Origin: Siphonodentalium dalli
Lineage: Eukaryota > Mollusca > Scaphopoda > Gadilida > Siphonodentaliidae
DNA: 64,000 nucleotides
Direction of reading: 5' to 3'
Assembly (NCBI GenBank): GCA_032622095.1
Contig: CP136062.1
Span: forward strand, 226,564,578-226,628,577
Part shown: piece after piece, positions 1-12,500 of the stretch
Position numbering within the stretch: the stretch's first letter is position 1
Layout: each line of letters starts with the position of its first letter
Notes under the pieces: model-generated
Database searches by the model: none
The model's input: only the letters and a program-made list of their open reading frames with translations
What the model was told of the DNA's origin: nothing
Program-made: the position numbers and the translations under genes

Positions 1-839
1 GGTGCCACGATTATTGATTTTGATAATCGATAATCAGTCATCAACAATCGACTATAATCGATTAATCGTACCTAATAATATCAGTGGCCTATTGGCTGGG
101 TGCTGGTTAACTGCTCTGTAGCTGGTTGTTTGAGGCATTGGCCAATATAATTTTACGTTAACAAAGTGCATCATAGACCACTGTTAATGACCAATGAACA
201 CAATGCATTGAATACCAGCACAGTTCTTGGCGATTTTATGGTTATGATATTTGTGAGTTCAATACAATGAACATAGAGATTAATTTCAGTGTTATGAATA
301 GCCAAACATACAAACAATATAAAAGTAGGAATGCACGAAGGATGGCCGGCGGTTCCTAAAACAAGACAGTCAATGACTGGGGGGTCGTTCACCAGACTGC
401 AAAGACTGATAAGACTGGGACTCTGGAGACCACAACAGAAAGAACTTTTCATGATCACTTTAAAAGAAGTAGTTCTAAACAGGATATGTGGCTAGAGAGA
501 CTTCATGTATGTAGATTTGTGAATATCCACCTTGAAATTACCAACTGCACACTACTGATCACCCCCGTCCTCCAGCTCAATATGTCCCCTCCCGACCGGG
601 CTCCAGACTCCCAAATCTTAGGTTGGAATTTCACAACCGACACCACAAACTTTCTCAATTGTTAGAAATTTCCAATCTCACAAGCGCCTTTTTATAAAAC
701 CATTTAGACATGTTTGAATCTCAATTATCTATGGACCCAAAACACCAGATTAATCAGTCAGGTGGTTCCAAGGTAGATGATTTAATGAATTTGGTATATC
801 AATGATTTTATTAGACAGAAAAGTGTTAACTCCCTGTAG

Positions 840-1560
840 CCCCGCCATTTCTTGACCGTTTGACCTCATTTTATCAAATCTGAATCTCAGTCACCAAAGG
901 ATCATCCATACTATATGTAAGCTATATGTAAGTCCAACCTCTCTTGAGAAAACATTTTAAGAATTACTATAGAGACATATAGTTATGTCCCTGGTCCCAC
1001 CCTATTTAACCTGGTGACCCCATCTGAATAAATTTAAATCCCATACAACAAAGAATCCTTCATACTAAATATCAGTAAAATAGACCTGATGGTCCTTGTG
1101 AAGGAACCATATTAAGAATTATTATGGAGGGAAACTGTCCTTCGCTTGGCCCCTATTTGACCAGGTGACCCCATTTTGAAAAGTCTGAATTGCAGTCAAA
1201 CAAGAACATTCCATGCTAAATAAGTCATCTAGTTCTTGCAAACATATTTTAAGAATTACTATGGAGTGAAATAGTTATGTCTCTGGCTCTGCCCTTATTT
1301 GACTTTGTGATCCCATTTTCACAAATCTATCACCAAGGTAATTTCATACCAAATATAAGCAAAATAGGCCATTTGGTTCAAGCGTAGAAGACATATCATG
1401 AATTACTATGGAGAGAAAGAGTAATGTAGCTGGCCTTGCACCGACTTGACCTGGTGACCCTGATTGAACAAATCTGAATCACAATCACCAATGGAGCCTC
1501 AATATTAAATATGAGCTAAATAGAGCTGGTGGTTCTTTCAAAGAACACTTTTCAAGTTTG
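840..1560. repeat. L-family diverged tandem repeat, first block
   Basis: Four to five diverged units of roughly 137-156 bp each contain 'gaattactatggag', then a 'ttatgtc..tggccc' stretch, 'atttgacc.ggtgacccca' and 'accaaatatgagc'. Clear 'gaattactat'-type starts lie near 960, 1116, 1253 and 1400. This type of diverged tandem module is common in mollusc intergenic DNA (family knowledge). It is not coding: all frames have many stops. Confidence 0.6.
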
Positions 1561-2079
1561 CCAATTATTTTCTAGTGAGGTGGTGGATGTGGGAGTGTTA
1601 AATGTCCTGTTGAAAGATTTGAACAATACATATGATAGATTGTTGTTGTAATTGGGAATTAATGACCTCTAGCAGATCTCCAGGGAATGTTTATAAAAAT
1701 GTCAGATTTCACTTGACATGTGTAGGCATATCCCGCATACAGTTGGAGCCAAAGTAAATGCTTCTTATTAATGATTCTGTCAAGAATTTGAGTAAATATT
1801 AATTTTGGGACAGGGTGGCAGAAGCAGTGAACTTGAGTGAAGGACCAGAGGGCACAACCTTCAGAAATGTAATGGCATTAGTTATTCAATTTTCATAAAT
1901 GTTAAAAAATATATATGTAGTGAAATACAAAATTTTCAAAATATTTTAATTTAAAAAAAACATTGACATTTTTTTTATATATTCTTTTACTTTTTAACAT
2001 ATAATTTATTTTTTTATTTTGTTATTTTTTTTGTTTGTTTTTGGTTAAAATAATGTTAAATCTAAAAAAAAAAAAAAAA

Positions 2080-2640
2080 TTGGAGTTATGTCTCTGGCCC
2101 CGCCCACATTCGACCCAGTGACCTAATTTGAACAAATCTGAACCCCAGTCACCCAACGATCCTTCATACCAAATATGAACCCATTTGGCCTGATGGTATT
2201 TGAGAAGTCATTTTAAGAATTACTATGGAGGGAAAGAGTTATGGCCCTGGCTTCACAACTATTTGACCAAGTGAACTCATTTGAACAAATCTGAATGTGA
2301 GTCACCAAGGGAACATCCACACCAAATATGAAACCATTCGGTCTTATCGTTCTGAAGATGTTTAAAAGAATTACTATGGAGGGAAAGAGTTATGGCCCCT
2401 GGCTTTGCAACTATTTGACCCAGTGACCTCATTTGAACAAATCAGAATGTGAGTCACCTAGGGAACATCCACACCAAATATGAATCCATTCGATCTTATG
2501 GATCCAGAGGAGAAGATGTTTAAAGAATTGTTGACGGACGGATGGACGGACGGTACGACGGACGAAGGACGAGGAGTGATGACTATAGCTCCACCGGAGA
2601 CTTCGTCTCAGGTGTGCTAAAAAGGAAACTATAAGTTTCC
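2080..2640. repeat. L-family diverged tandem repeat, second block with GACGGACGG tail
   Basis: Three more L units ('gaattactatggagggaaag' at about 2215 and 2369) end in a purine-rich GACGGACGGATGG run at about 2533-2570. The words 'gactatagctcc' and 'tcaggtgtgctaaaaag' follow. This terminus marks the 3' edge of the L unit. Positions 2641-3195 hold unique-looking AT-rich DNA with no feature that I can support. Confidence 0.55.
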
Positions 2641-3326
2641 TCAAACTTCCAGAGTGTGGATAACAATCACAAAGGTGTGCCCCCACCTGCAAATTGCAGG
2701 ACTTAGAACAAGTTAAGTATTTGATGATATCGAGTTTCAATCGGCATGATACGCGACAGCCTGTACTAGTAACATCTAAGTATACTTATACAAACAAAGT
2801 ATAGTCGCAAGTGACATCGCGGAGAACATCGCTGATTAAAATGTCAATCAACTCCCCATTGGTCCAATCAGATTCAAGGGCGAGTACATTCAGTTCATTG
2901 AACATGGTGGCAGTCGGCATATTTCAAAGACATAGTGCCGCCTTTCTAGTATAAATATACAATGATGTCGCCATAAATTCAAAGCAGCAGTGCCGCCAAT
3001 TTGTAGAATATACAACGACCCAAAGAGTAACCATGCCGCATCATCAAATGAACTGCCGACTGTTTGCAACGAAAGTTAGTACTTAGTAGTACTCATGTTG
3101 TCGGAATCTCTTTGATACGTGATCAAATGTTGTTAACCCTTCGGTTGTAGATTAAACTGTGTAAAACAAACACGGTATTCAATAATATCCGGCATTTTCC
3201 AATGTCCAATTAATCAATCATGGAAATGTTAATCGATTATCGGCTTTATCAACGGTTCATCGATTATGCGATTATGCGATTTATCGTGGAACCCCTAAAT
3301 TATTCGCTGCAAAATAAGTGTTTTTT

Positions 3327-4608
3327 GGAAGCCTCGCATATATAAGAGAACGCACTGGCTTATAATGTCAATGACGGGAGCTGCGCTGGTGGTACAGCAT
3401 TGAAGATCATGTGCCAGTGCATTCTCTTATATATGTGATTCTCCCACAGGAAGCCTCGCATATATAAGAGAATGCACTGGCTTATAAGGTCAATGACGGG
3501 AGCTGCGCTGGTGGTACAGCATTGAAGATCATGTGCCAGTGCATTCTCTTATATATGCAATTCTCCCACAGGAAGCCTCGCATATATAAGAGAATGCACT
3601 GGCTTATAAGGTGAATGACGGGAGCTGAGCTGGTGGTACAGCATTGAAGATCATGGGCCAGTGCAATCTCTTATATATGCAATTCTCCCACAGCAAGCCT
3701 CGCATATATAAGAGAATGCACTGGCTTATAAGGTCAATGACGGGAGCTGTGCTGGTGGTACAGCATTGAAGATCATGTGCCAGTGCAATCTCTTATATAT
3801 GCGATTCTCCGACAGGAAGCCTCACATATATAAGAGAATGCATTGGCTTATAAATTCCATGATGGGAGATGCGCTGGTGGTACAGCATTGAAGATCATGT
3901 GCCAGTGCAATCTCTTATATATGCGATTCTCCGACAGGAAGCCTCACATATATAAGAGAATGCACTGGCTTATAAGGTCAATGATGGGAGATGCGCTGGT
4001 GGTACAGCATTGAAGATCATGTGCCAGTGCATTCTCTTATATATGCAATTCTCCCACAGCAAGTCTCGCATATATAAGAGAATGCACTGGCTTATAAGGT
4101 CCATGATGGGAGATGCGCTGGTGGTGCAGCATTGAAGATCATGTGCCAGTGCAATCTCTTATATATGCAATTCTCCCACAGGACGCCTCACATATATAAG
4201 AGAATGCACTGGCTTATAAAGTCCATAATGGGAACTGCGCTGGTGGTACAGCATTGAAGATCATGTGCCAGTGCATTCTCTTATATATGCAATTCTCCCA
4301 CAGCAAGTCTCGCATATATAAGAGAATGCACTGGCTTATAAAGTCCATGATGGGAGATGCGCTGGTGGTGCAGCATTGAAGATCATGTGCCAGTGCAATC
4401 TCTTATATATGCAATTCTCCCACAGGACGCCTCACATATATAAGAGAATGCACTGGCTTATAAAGTCCATAATGGGAACTGCGCTGGTGGTACAGCATTG
4501 AAGATCATGTGCCAGTGCATTCTCTTATATATGCGATTCTCCCACAGCAAGTCTCGCATATATAAGAGAATGCACTGGCTTATAAGGTGAATGACAGGAG
4601 CTGGGCTG
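3327..4608. repeat. 122-bp satellite derived from family C element
   Basis: Ten full units and a partial one start at 3327, 3449, 3571, 3693, 3815, 3937, 4059, 4181, 4303, 4425 and 4547, exactly 122 bp apart. Each unit contains GCCTCGCATATATAAGAGAA and, on the other arm, its near-complement (ATTCTCTTATATATGCGA), so every unit can fold into a hairpin. The rest of the unit (GCTGCGCTGGTGGTACAGCA, then 'gaagatcatgtgcca') matches the right half of family C elements such as 61940-62200 and 59068-59280. Units 4059/4181 and 4303/4425 form a near-identical 244-bp pair, a second-order repeat. Confidence 0.9.
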
Positions 4609-5112
4609 CAGGGTGTGCCGATGGATTCAAATGTGGAATCCAAGATGACCGCTGGAAGCCATGTTTTAACGAATATGGGGAAAAATCGATGGCTCCCATC
4701 TAAAGGTCATCCCGAAGATTTATATAAAGTTCGGTGATGATCAGATGAGGTACCGTACGTGGCCTGTAGGGTGTGCCAAAGGATTTAGTCATGCAAATAG
4801 TAAAATACGAAGATGGCTGCCGGTGGCCATGTTTTTTCAGCGAAATTGCTCAAATTCGATAGTTCCCATCTAGAGGTGATCCAAAAATTGGCTGTAAATT
4901 TTCAGAACATTTCTTCAATAATTGGGGGCTGCAGGGTGTGAAATCCAAGATGGAAGGCATTTTTTTATTTAACAAAATTCGGATTGATGACAATCAGATA
5001 AAGGATGTGTAGAGTGTGCAAAATGAAATTGTTGAAGGACACACGTGCACGCACACAGACAGACGACGGAAGCTAACCCAAGGCAATAGTTCAAACTTGA
5101 CTAATAAAGTAG
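4609..5112. repeat. K-family remnant, two to three diverged units
   Basis: It contains 'ggaatccaagatgacc', 'aagatggctgccggtggcca', 'gttcccatctagaggt' and 'gatgatcagat'. It ends with 'gcacgcacacagacagacga' followed by 'ggcaatagttcaaacttg' and 'ctaataaagtag'. The same order of words appears in the better-preserved K array at 31711-33035. Confidence 0.65.
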
Positions 5113-5216
5113 TTATTCTCATATATTGTTTTTGTTGATTTTTTATTATAATTTATAAACTTACTTGTATTGTGATATCCACAGGAGATTTAACTGCCTT
5201 TAGTGCTACATCGATT

Positions 5217-5694
5217 GCCATCACACGGATATGAACTGTAACAGATATGAATATAATATATGAGAATATCGAATGCCATCACACGGATATGAACTGTAAC
5301 AGATATGAATATAATATATGAGAATATCAAATGCCATCACACGGATGTGAACTGTAACAGATATGAATATAATATATGAGAATATCATTAGCCATCACAC
5401 GCATATGAACTGTAACAGATATGAATATAATATATGAGAATATCGAATGCCATCACACGGGTATGAACTGTAACAGATATGAATATAACATATGAGAATA
5501 TCGAATGCCATCACACGGATGTGAACTGTAACAGATATGAATATAACATATGAGAATATCGATAGCCATCACACGCATATGAACTGTAACAGATATGAAT
5601 ATAACATATGAGAATATCGATAGCCATCACACGCATATGAACTGTAACATATATGAATAAAATATATGAGAATATCGAATGCCATCACACGCAA
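5217..5694. repeat. 58-bp satellite, left segment
   Basis: Eight units of 58 bp start at 5217, 5275, 5333, 5391, 5449, 5507, 5565 and 5623, plus a partial. The core words are GCCATCACACGGATATGAAC, TGTAACAGATATGAATATAA and ATATGAGAATATCGA. The array is cut at 5694 by the element that follows and resumes at 8270. Confidence 0.92.
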
Positions 5695-8269
5695 CCCCAG
5701 TTTCCTGTAATTCATGGAGCACGAACAAAGCATGAATATTCATGGTTATTCATGAATATTCATTCTTTATTCATGATTCATATTCATGGTTATGCTTGTT
5801 CATGGTTAATCATGGTTTTAAAGGCTGAATTAGCATGAATATATATGAACTTTTGGAAATAGTAAATTTTACAGGTTTATAAGGTAGGAAAAAGTGTGGA
5901 TAAGCATGAATTATTGCAAACATTAAATTCTAATAGCCATGGAAGTATGAATAAGCATGAATAAACATGATTGTATTAATGGATTTATACATAATAGTTT
6001 TTGTATATATTTTGAGTAAGAAATGTTGGAAAGTCTAATGCAGTGTGTTTAACATTTAAATACAAATAGGATAGCAATTTTTTATCATGAATAACCATGA
6101 ATATTTAAAGTCTAATATTTAATAAAAAACATTCTGGAATTCATCCTTCCATGAACAACCATGAACAATAAGCAATTATAACAATCAAAGCAGACCAGAC
6201 GGATTATCCCTTAGTAAACATGTTTTATATATTTTGTGGTAAGTAATAATGTCGAAGACACCTGTCTGGAAATGCTTCTATCAATTAATTTTATATAAAT
6301 ATTTTCTTATATGATGATAAGGAAGTTGACATATATATCCCTTATCGAAATGGTTGTTTGCTGCAAGTTAGCGGCAAATGTGCGGCATGTTTGCAGCAAA
6401 TGGTTTGTTCGCAGAAAGTCAATTGCACATATTCGCAGATCTTTGCCGCAAACTTTTTGTTTGCTGCAACTTTGCAGAAAATTTAGATTTGAGGCAAACC
6501 ATTCGCGATAAGTTCACTGTAAGTTTTATATTAGTTTCAAGTTCGCAGTTAGTGCATTGGAATCTTTGTTCGCCACATGGTCGTTTTAAACTTGGAATAT
6601 TTAAATTTTGTATTCACCATATATTTGTTTAAAGTTTGTGTTTGATAATTTGCATCATTAATTTCAACACAATCCACAGCAAAATAAAGCAATGCTGTGT
6701 GAAACACCGTGGTAACATGTGATATCTATATTACAACTTGATTAAATTTGCCGTGGGGACATTTTTCCTAATTTCGGGGGCTGATTATTTTTTTTAAATT
6801 CCGATCTAACAAGCGATGGATTATGCAATTTATGGACAACAAAATTCAATATAATGTTTTTGAAAGGTTCAATACCCCATGTGGCTTTATCAGTTCTTTT
6901 ATCGAATAGCTTTATTGTCGCGATCCTGGGTTTATAATCATGAAAACAAATCAAATATATCGTGGGGGGATGTGCCCTTTGAAATCAAAAGTAATACATT
7001 TGAAAAGTGAAAAACGGGAACTGGAATATGGAATTGAGTCATACAAAATGCGCGACGTTTTAGATAAATCAGTTATTAATATAATGCCAATGTAAATCAT
7101 TGTTTGTATATACTTTGTGTAGAAATAATCCTGATGAAGCAAAATACCCATAAAATAACCTCAACGATCCGTTTCTTTCTGCAAGCCGCTTTTTCAAACA
7201 GGCGAAATTTGCGCGCTATAATTTTCTAAATTGAAAACCGTCGCACACAATCAGTGGATCTGTTGAACTTGAGGGAACTTTGAGGAATATAATTATATGG
7301 AATATGATTATTATGACAGTGTGTGCACATCGTAAAACTATAAAATTGGAATACCGTAATCATTCTTGGTCATTATTATGTGAAGGCAATAGTACTGTAT
7401 TTACAGTACATCCAAATTTCAAACTGGCGAGCTCGCCGATTTTGAATGGGATGAACAGTGAAGACTGGATAGGAAAATTCTATGACCATGAAATTCGGAT
7501 TCAGTTGATCAACCATGAAATTCCAGTGATGTTCCTTATACATTCTAGTATATTAGGATCTAGGCCAGCCCATGCCGACCTGTGTCATTTTCGTACTGAA
7601 GTTCTGATGGCGATGCCACTGCAGTGCAGGTGACAGTACTGACGTACGTCGTACAAACTTAAATTGTGTAAAACTGCTAGTTCTATATGATATGCATCTG
7701 TATAGAAGTTGTTGTTATCGACCATATGTGGAAACCAGCAGACGTTTTGTATCTTTTATACCTAAAAACATTTGACATGGTTGGGGAATATTCATCAACC
7801 ATGAATATCCATGGTTATTAACCATGAATATCTATGGTTATTCATGAATATCTATGATTATTCATGGATATCTACATGTATGGTTATTAACCATGAATAT
7901 CTATGGTTATTCATGGATATCTATAGTTATTAACCATGAATATCTATGGTTATTCATGGATATCTATGGTTATTCATGGATATCTACATGTATGGTTATT
8001 AACCATGAATATATATGGTTATTCATGGATATCTATAGTTATTAACCATGAATATCTATGGTTATTCATGGATATTCATTGTTCATGGATATTCATGGAC
8101 CATGGATATTCATGGACCATGAATATGGGCCATTTAACAACCACGAATATCCATGAATATCCATGGTTAAAAAGTATGGATAACCATGAATATTCATGGT
8201 TAAATAACCATGGTTATTCATGAATTATCCTTGAATAACCATGAATAATTCATGGTCAGGAAACTGGGG
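5695..8269. mobile_element. 2.57-kb insertion with CCCCAGTTTCCTG inverted ends
   Basis: Perfect 13-bp inverted repeats, CCCCAGTTTCCTG at 5695-5707 and CAGGAAACTGGGG at 8257-8269, bound the segment. On both sides the flanking DNA is the same 58-bp satellite, broken in the middle of a unit between 'cacacgca' and 'atatgaactg'. This shows an insertion event. The subterminal parts are rich in CATGAATATTCATGG. The interior includes a region near 6340-6560 of alternating 'ttgctgcaa' and 'gcggcaaa' words, and a 117-codon open frame at 7280-7633 without recognisable similarity. No transposase was found, so it is probably non-autonomous. The target duplication is too short or too eroded to define. Confidence 0.75.
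7795..8256. repeat. Minisatellite of CATGGATAT/CTATGGTTATT words
   Basis: Short irregular units such as 'ggttattaaccatgaatatc' and 'tatggttattcatggatatc' repeat to the right end of the 5695-8269 insertion. Similar words occur at its left end (about 5730-5830). The open frames across it arise from the repeat periodicity. Confidence 0.75.
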
Positions 8270-10556
8270 ATATGAACTGTAACAGATATGAATATAATAT
8301 ATGAGAATATCGAATGCCATCACGCGGATATGAACTGTAACAGATATTAATATAACATATGAGAATATCGATTGCCATCACACGCATATGAACTGTAACA
8401 TATATGAATATAACATATGAGAATATCGAATGCCATCACATGCATATGAACTGTAACATATATGAATATAACATATGAGAATATCGATTGCCATCACACG
8501 CATATGAACTGTAACTTATATGTACATAACATATGAGAATATCGAATGCCATCACACGGATGTGAACTGTAACAGATATGAATATAATATGATAATATCG
8601 ATAGCCATCACACGGATATGAACTGTAACATATATGAATATAATATATGAGAATATCGATTGCCATCACACGGGTATGAACTGTAACATATATGAATATA
8701 ATATATGAGAATATCGATTGCCATCACACGGGTATGAACTGTAACAGATATTAATATAATATATGAGAATATCGAATGCCATCACACGGATGTGAACTGT
8801 AACAGATATGAATATAATATATGAGAATATCGAATGCCATCACACGGACGTGAACTGTAACAGATATTAATATAACATATGAGAATATCGAATGCCATCA
8901 CACGGATATGAACTGTAACAGATATGAATATAACATATGAGAATATCGAATGCCATCACACGCATATGAACTGTAACAGATATTAATATAACATATGAGA
9001 ATATCGATTGCCATCACACGGATATGAACTGTAACAGATATTAATATAATATATGAGAATATTGAATGCCATCACACGGATATGAACTGTAACAGATATT
9101 AATATAACATATGAGAATATCGAATGCCATCACACGGATATGAACTGTAACAGATATGAATATAATATATGAGAATATCGAATGCCATCACACGCATATG
9201 AACTGTAACAGATATGAATATAATATATGAGAATATCGATTGCCACCACACGGATATGAACTGTAACATATATGAATATAACATATGAGAATATCGATTG
9301 CCATCACACGCATATGAACTGTAACAGATATGAATATAATATATGAGAATATCAAATGCCATCACACGGGTATGAACTGTAACAGATATGAATATAACAT
9401 ATGAGAATATCGATTGCCATCACACGGATATGAACTGTAACAGATATGAATATAACATATGAGAATATCGATTGCCATCACACGCATATGAACTGTAACA
9501 GATATGAATATAGTAATTGAGAATATCGATTGCCATCACACGGGTGTGAACTGTAACAGATATGAATATAATATATGAGAATATCGATTGCCATCACACG
9601 CATATGAACTGTAACAGATATGAATATAATAATTGAGAATATCGATTGCCATCACACGCATATGAACTGTAACAGATATGAATATAATATATGAGAATAT
9701 CGATTGCCATCACATAACAGATATGAATATAATATATGAGAATATCGATTGCCATCACACGCATATGAACTGTAACATATATGAATATAATATATGAGAA
9801 TATCGATTGCCATCACACGGATGTGAACTGTAACAGATATGAATATAATATATGAGAATATCGAATGCCATCCCACGGATGTGAACTGTAACAGATATGA
9901 ATATAATATATGAGAATATCAAATGCCATCACACGGGTATGAACTGTATCAGATATTAATATAATAATTGAGAATATCGAATGCCATCACACGGATATGA
10001 ACTGTATCAGATATTAATATAATAATTGAGAATATCGAATGCCATCACACGGATATGAACTGTAACAGATATGAATATAATATATGAGAATATCGATTGC
10101 CATCACACGGGTATGAACTGTATCAGATATTAATATAATAATTGAGAATATCGAATGCCATCACACGGTTATGAACTGTAACAGATATGAATATAATATA
10201 TGAGAATATCGATTGCCATCACACGGATATGAACTGTATCAGATATTAATATAATAATTGAGAATATCGAATGCCATCACACGGATATGAACTGTAACAT
10301 ATATGAATATAACATATGAGAATATCGAATGCCATCACATGCATATGAACTGTAACAGATATGAATATAATATATGAGAATATCGAATGCCATCACACGG
10401 ATATGAACTGTAACAGATATGAATATAATAATTGAGAATATCGAATGCCATCACACGGATATGAACTGTAACAGATATGAATATAATAATTGAGAATATC
10501 GAATGCCATCACACAGATATGAACTGTAACAGATATGAATATAATATATGAGAATA
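8270..10556. repeat. 58-bp satellite, right segment
   Basis: About 39 units of the same 58-bp repeat as at 5217-5694. Variants include GATATT for GATATG and AATAATTGAG for AATATATGAG. Between roughly 9950 and 10300 variant and standard units tend to alternate, giving a local 116-bp dimer pattern. One unit near 9713 is truncated. Confidence 0.92.
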
Positions 10557-10636
10557 GGTGGAGGTACATACTCTGTATGATGTGTATACTAGTATTTAGT
10601 ACAGAATGGGTTAATATGAACAAATTATCATTTCTT

Positions 10637-10970
10637 AAAGTGATGTGATACACCCTGGTGTGGTGATCAAATAGAAATTGAGAATAATCTTGTTCAATGT
10701 AGTAATTTCTAGAATTATTAAATCCAAATAGACAACACACACAGTCATTCTTATATATTAAACAAATGCAGTGACTCTCGATGGCGAAATCGCTTTCGTT
10801 AGTTTATCGCCGATAGATGCGTCCCGAATCAAGTAGTAAATATTTACAATTTAGCGTTCTTCAAACGATGTATTCTATGGAGTGGAATGGTCGATTTGCT
10901 TAAAATTTTCCGCAATATTAGTAGAATGTTACATTCCTCCAGTTGACACAGCACCCGATTACTAATTTAT
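10637..10970 (+). mobile_element. W-family element, copy 1
   Basis: About 330 bp that matches, in reverse orientation, 14645-14975. Shared words are 'gtgactctcgatg' with its complement, 'tagtttatcg', 'gtcccgaat', 'gtaaatattta', 'tctatggagtgg' and 'tcgatttgctt'. One end reads CTTAAAGTGATRTGA. The copy lies just right of the 58-bp satellite. Confidence 0.65.
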
Positions 10971-11027
10971 CAATTTCTCGCACCCAAACAAGAACATAAT
11001 ATGCCTTTCATGAAATGGCCATGTTGG

Positions 11028-11626
11028 GCATTTTATTTTTTATTACTTGGTTTACGGATATCCGTATGCAAAAAAAGGCTGTTTGTCAAAATAAATAAAA
11101 TTTAGTTTTCGTTTTTTTTTATTTCTGCCAATGGGAACATTAATCAAGACATATAAAAAAAATTAGATAAAAATATAAATTTGCGTAAAATATACAACAT
11201 TGAACAATGAAGCCTCATGGCGATCATTATGGTATTGCATATCAACAACATGACGGACTTTGATATTGGAAATATTTTTTCATCTAGCCATATCTTACTT
11301 TAACCCTTTCAGTGCCAGGTCCGATTTTTGTATCAACCCATATACCCTGTGCCAATGCATTCTCTTATATATGCGAGTCGACCATAGGTCGCCTCGCATA
11401 TATAAGAGAATGCAATGGCCTAACAATTTTTCATCAATTGTTATTATTTTTTACAATTTTAATAATTTTTTCTTATATTCTTTAACAGACTTATTTTGTA
11501 GGTTTAGTGCCAGGGAATCTTACGGTTTTCATGGGCATCAAAATTATTACTATGAATACTTGGTGATAGTTTTGAGTTATAACATGCCCTATAGCATGCC
11601 TAAGCATACTCAAAAAAAATTCAACC

Positions 11627-11664
<38 letters not shown>

Positions 11665-11973
11665 GGCCGATTTTACAGAACGTAAATTAGGGCCGATGAG
11701 ATCGGCCCATGGCACTCAAAGGGTTAAAGACAAGTCCAAATAAAAAAATATAATTGTCTATGTAAGTAGACAAGGGCAAAGCATAGCCTTAGTGGATCTG
11801 GTGCCTTGTTTTAGATGAGGAGATTATTATACATCAAGTATTTTATTTCTCCCGAGTCCCGCCCTATTTTTCGACAATTTAAGTTTAAAAAAAGATTTTA
11901 TTTTTTTTCCTCCCACCTCCCCTACCATTTAGCCAAAACAATCCGTAAACAAAGTAATAAAAAATAAAATGCC
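11028..11973. repeat. 33-bp inverted repeat pair enclosing element B1
   Basis: The stretch 11028-11060 (GCATTTTATTTTTTATTACT plus 'tggtttacggat') is repeated in inverse orientation at 11941-11973 ('atccgtaaacaaag', 'taataaaaaataaaatgc') with about one mismatch. The pair encloses B1 and AT-rich spacer. It may be the ends of an older element. Confidence 0.5.
11300..11727 (+). mobile_element. Family B TTAA-flanked MITE, copy B1 (expanded)
   Basis: TTAA at 11300-11303 is followed by CCCTTTCAGTGCCAGG. The right end is CATGGCACTCAAAGGG followed by TTAA at 11724-11727. It holds one copy of the shared palindrome (CCAATGCATTCTCTTATATA onward) and the typical 'ttaacagacttattttgtag' segment. It is longer than other B copies because of about 150 extra bases, including a T run of over 30 at 11630-11662. 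Confidence 0.85.
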
Positions 11974-12005
11974 TTATGATCGATATTCATTCAGATGCTC
12001 TCAAC

Positions 12006-12487
12006 CAGGGATGAGAATACGGTGTCTGACATTTGCAGAATGAGGTCCCCAGAGGGTGAATTTAGTGACGTTACCCCACACAAAGGGCTAGCATCACTAA
12101 ATTCACCCTCTGTGGATCTCATTCTGTTTAGGCCTCAATTCCTCTGGAATGTATCTTTAGTATCAAATTAACAAGTTTTTTAGTTTCTTTCACCAAATTA
12201 ATCCTCTGGGGACCTCATTCTGCATGGTCCCATCTGGTATCTGTGATCTGTGAGACCCTAGAATCAGATTTGAGTCCCCAATTGGGCACCTCAATTATGC
12301 AATGTGTCGTCTGCCAATTTGGAGATATAGAGAAACTAAACTAAAAACAATATAATCTTTGTGAAGAAGTTTCTGGAAAAAAAACTGGTTAATTTGATAA
12401 TAAAGATATTTTCCAGCGAAGATGAGGCCTAAGCAGAATGATGTCACCTGAGAGTAAATTTGGTGATACTAGCCCACTGTGCTATGT
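12006..12487. mobile_element. Family D hAT-like palindromic MITE, copy D1 (degenerate)
   Basis: The palindrome GCAGAATGAGGTCCCCAGAG ... 'ctctgtggatctcattctg' lies at 12035-12127. Spacer with 'ctggaatgtatctttagtat', 'ccaatttggagatat' and 'gaagaagtttctgg' follows, then a decayed second arm at 12427-12487. The organisation is that of the long D form also seen at 63350-63817. Confidence 0.7.
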
Positions 12488-12500
12488 ATTTTAAATACAT

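Larger units (their letters stand above)
1..3292. mobile_element. Candidate element bounded by ATCGATTA-rich inverted ends
   Basis: The first 60 bases begin GGTGCCACGAT and run into repeated ATAATCGATTA words. The segment at about 3196-3292, read on the other strand, begins GGTTCCACGAT and has the same kind of words. This looks like a loose inverted terminal repeat. The left end coincides with the window edge, so the true limit is unknown. No transposase was seen inside. Positions 141-840 and 1560-2080 hold only AT-rich sequence with nothing I recognise. Confidence 0.25.

Noticed and set aside
7280-7633. 117-codon ORF inside the 5695-8269 insertion
   Set aside because: No similarity recognised, no supporting context; could be chance in a 2.5-kb AT-rich element.
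8436-10740. Several minus-strand ORFs across the 58-bp satellite
   Set aside because: Same peptide in shifted registers; explained by the tandem repeat.
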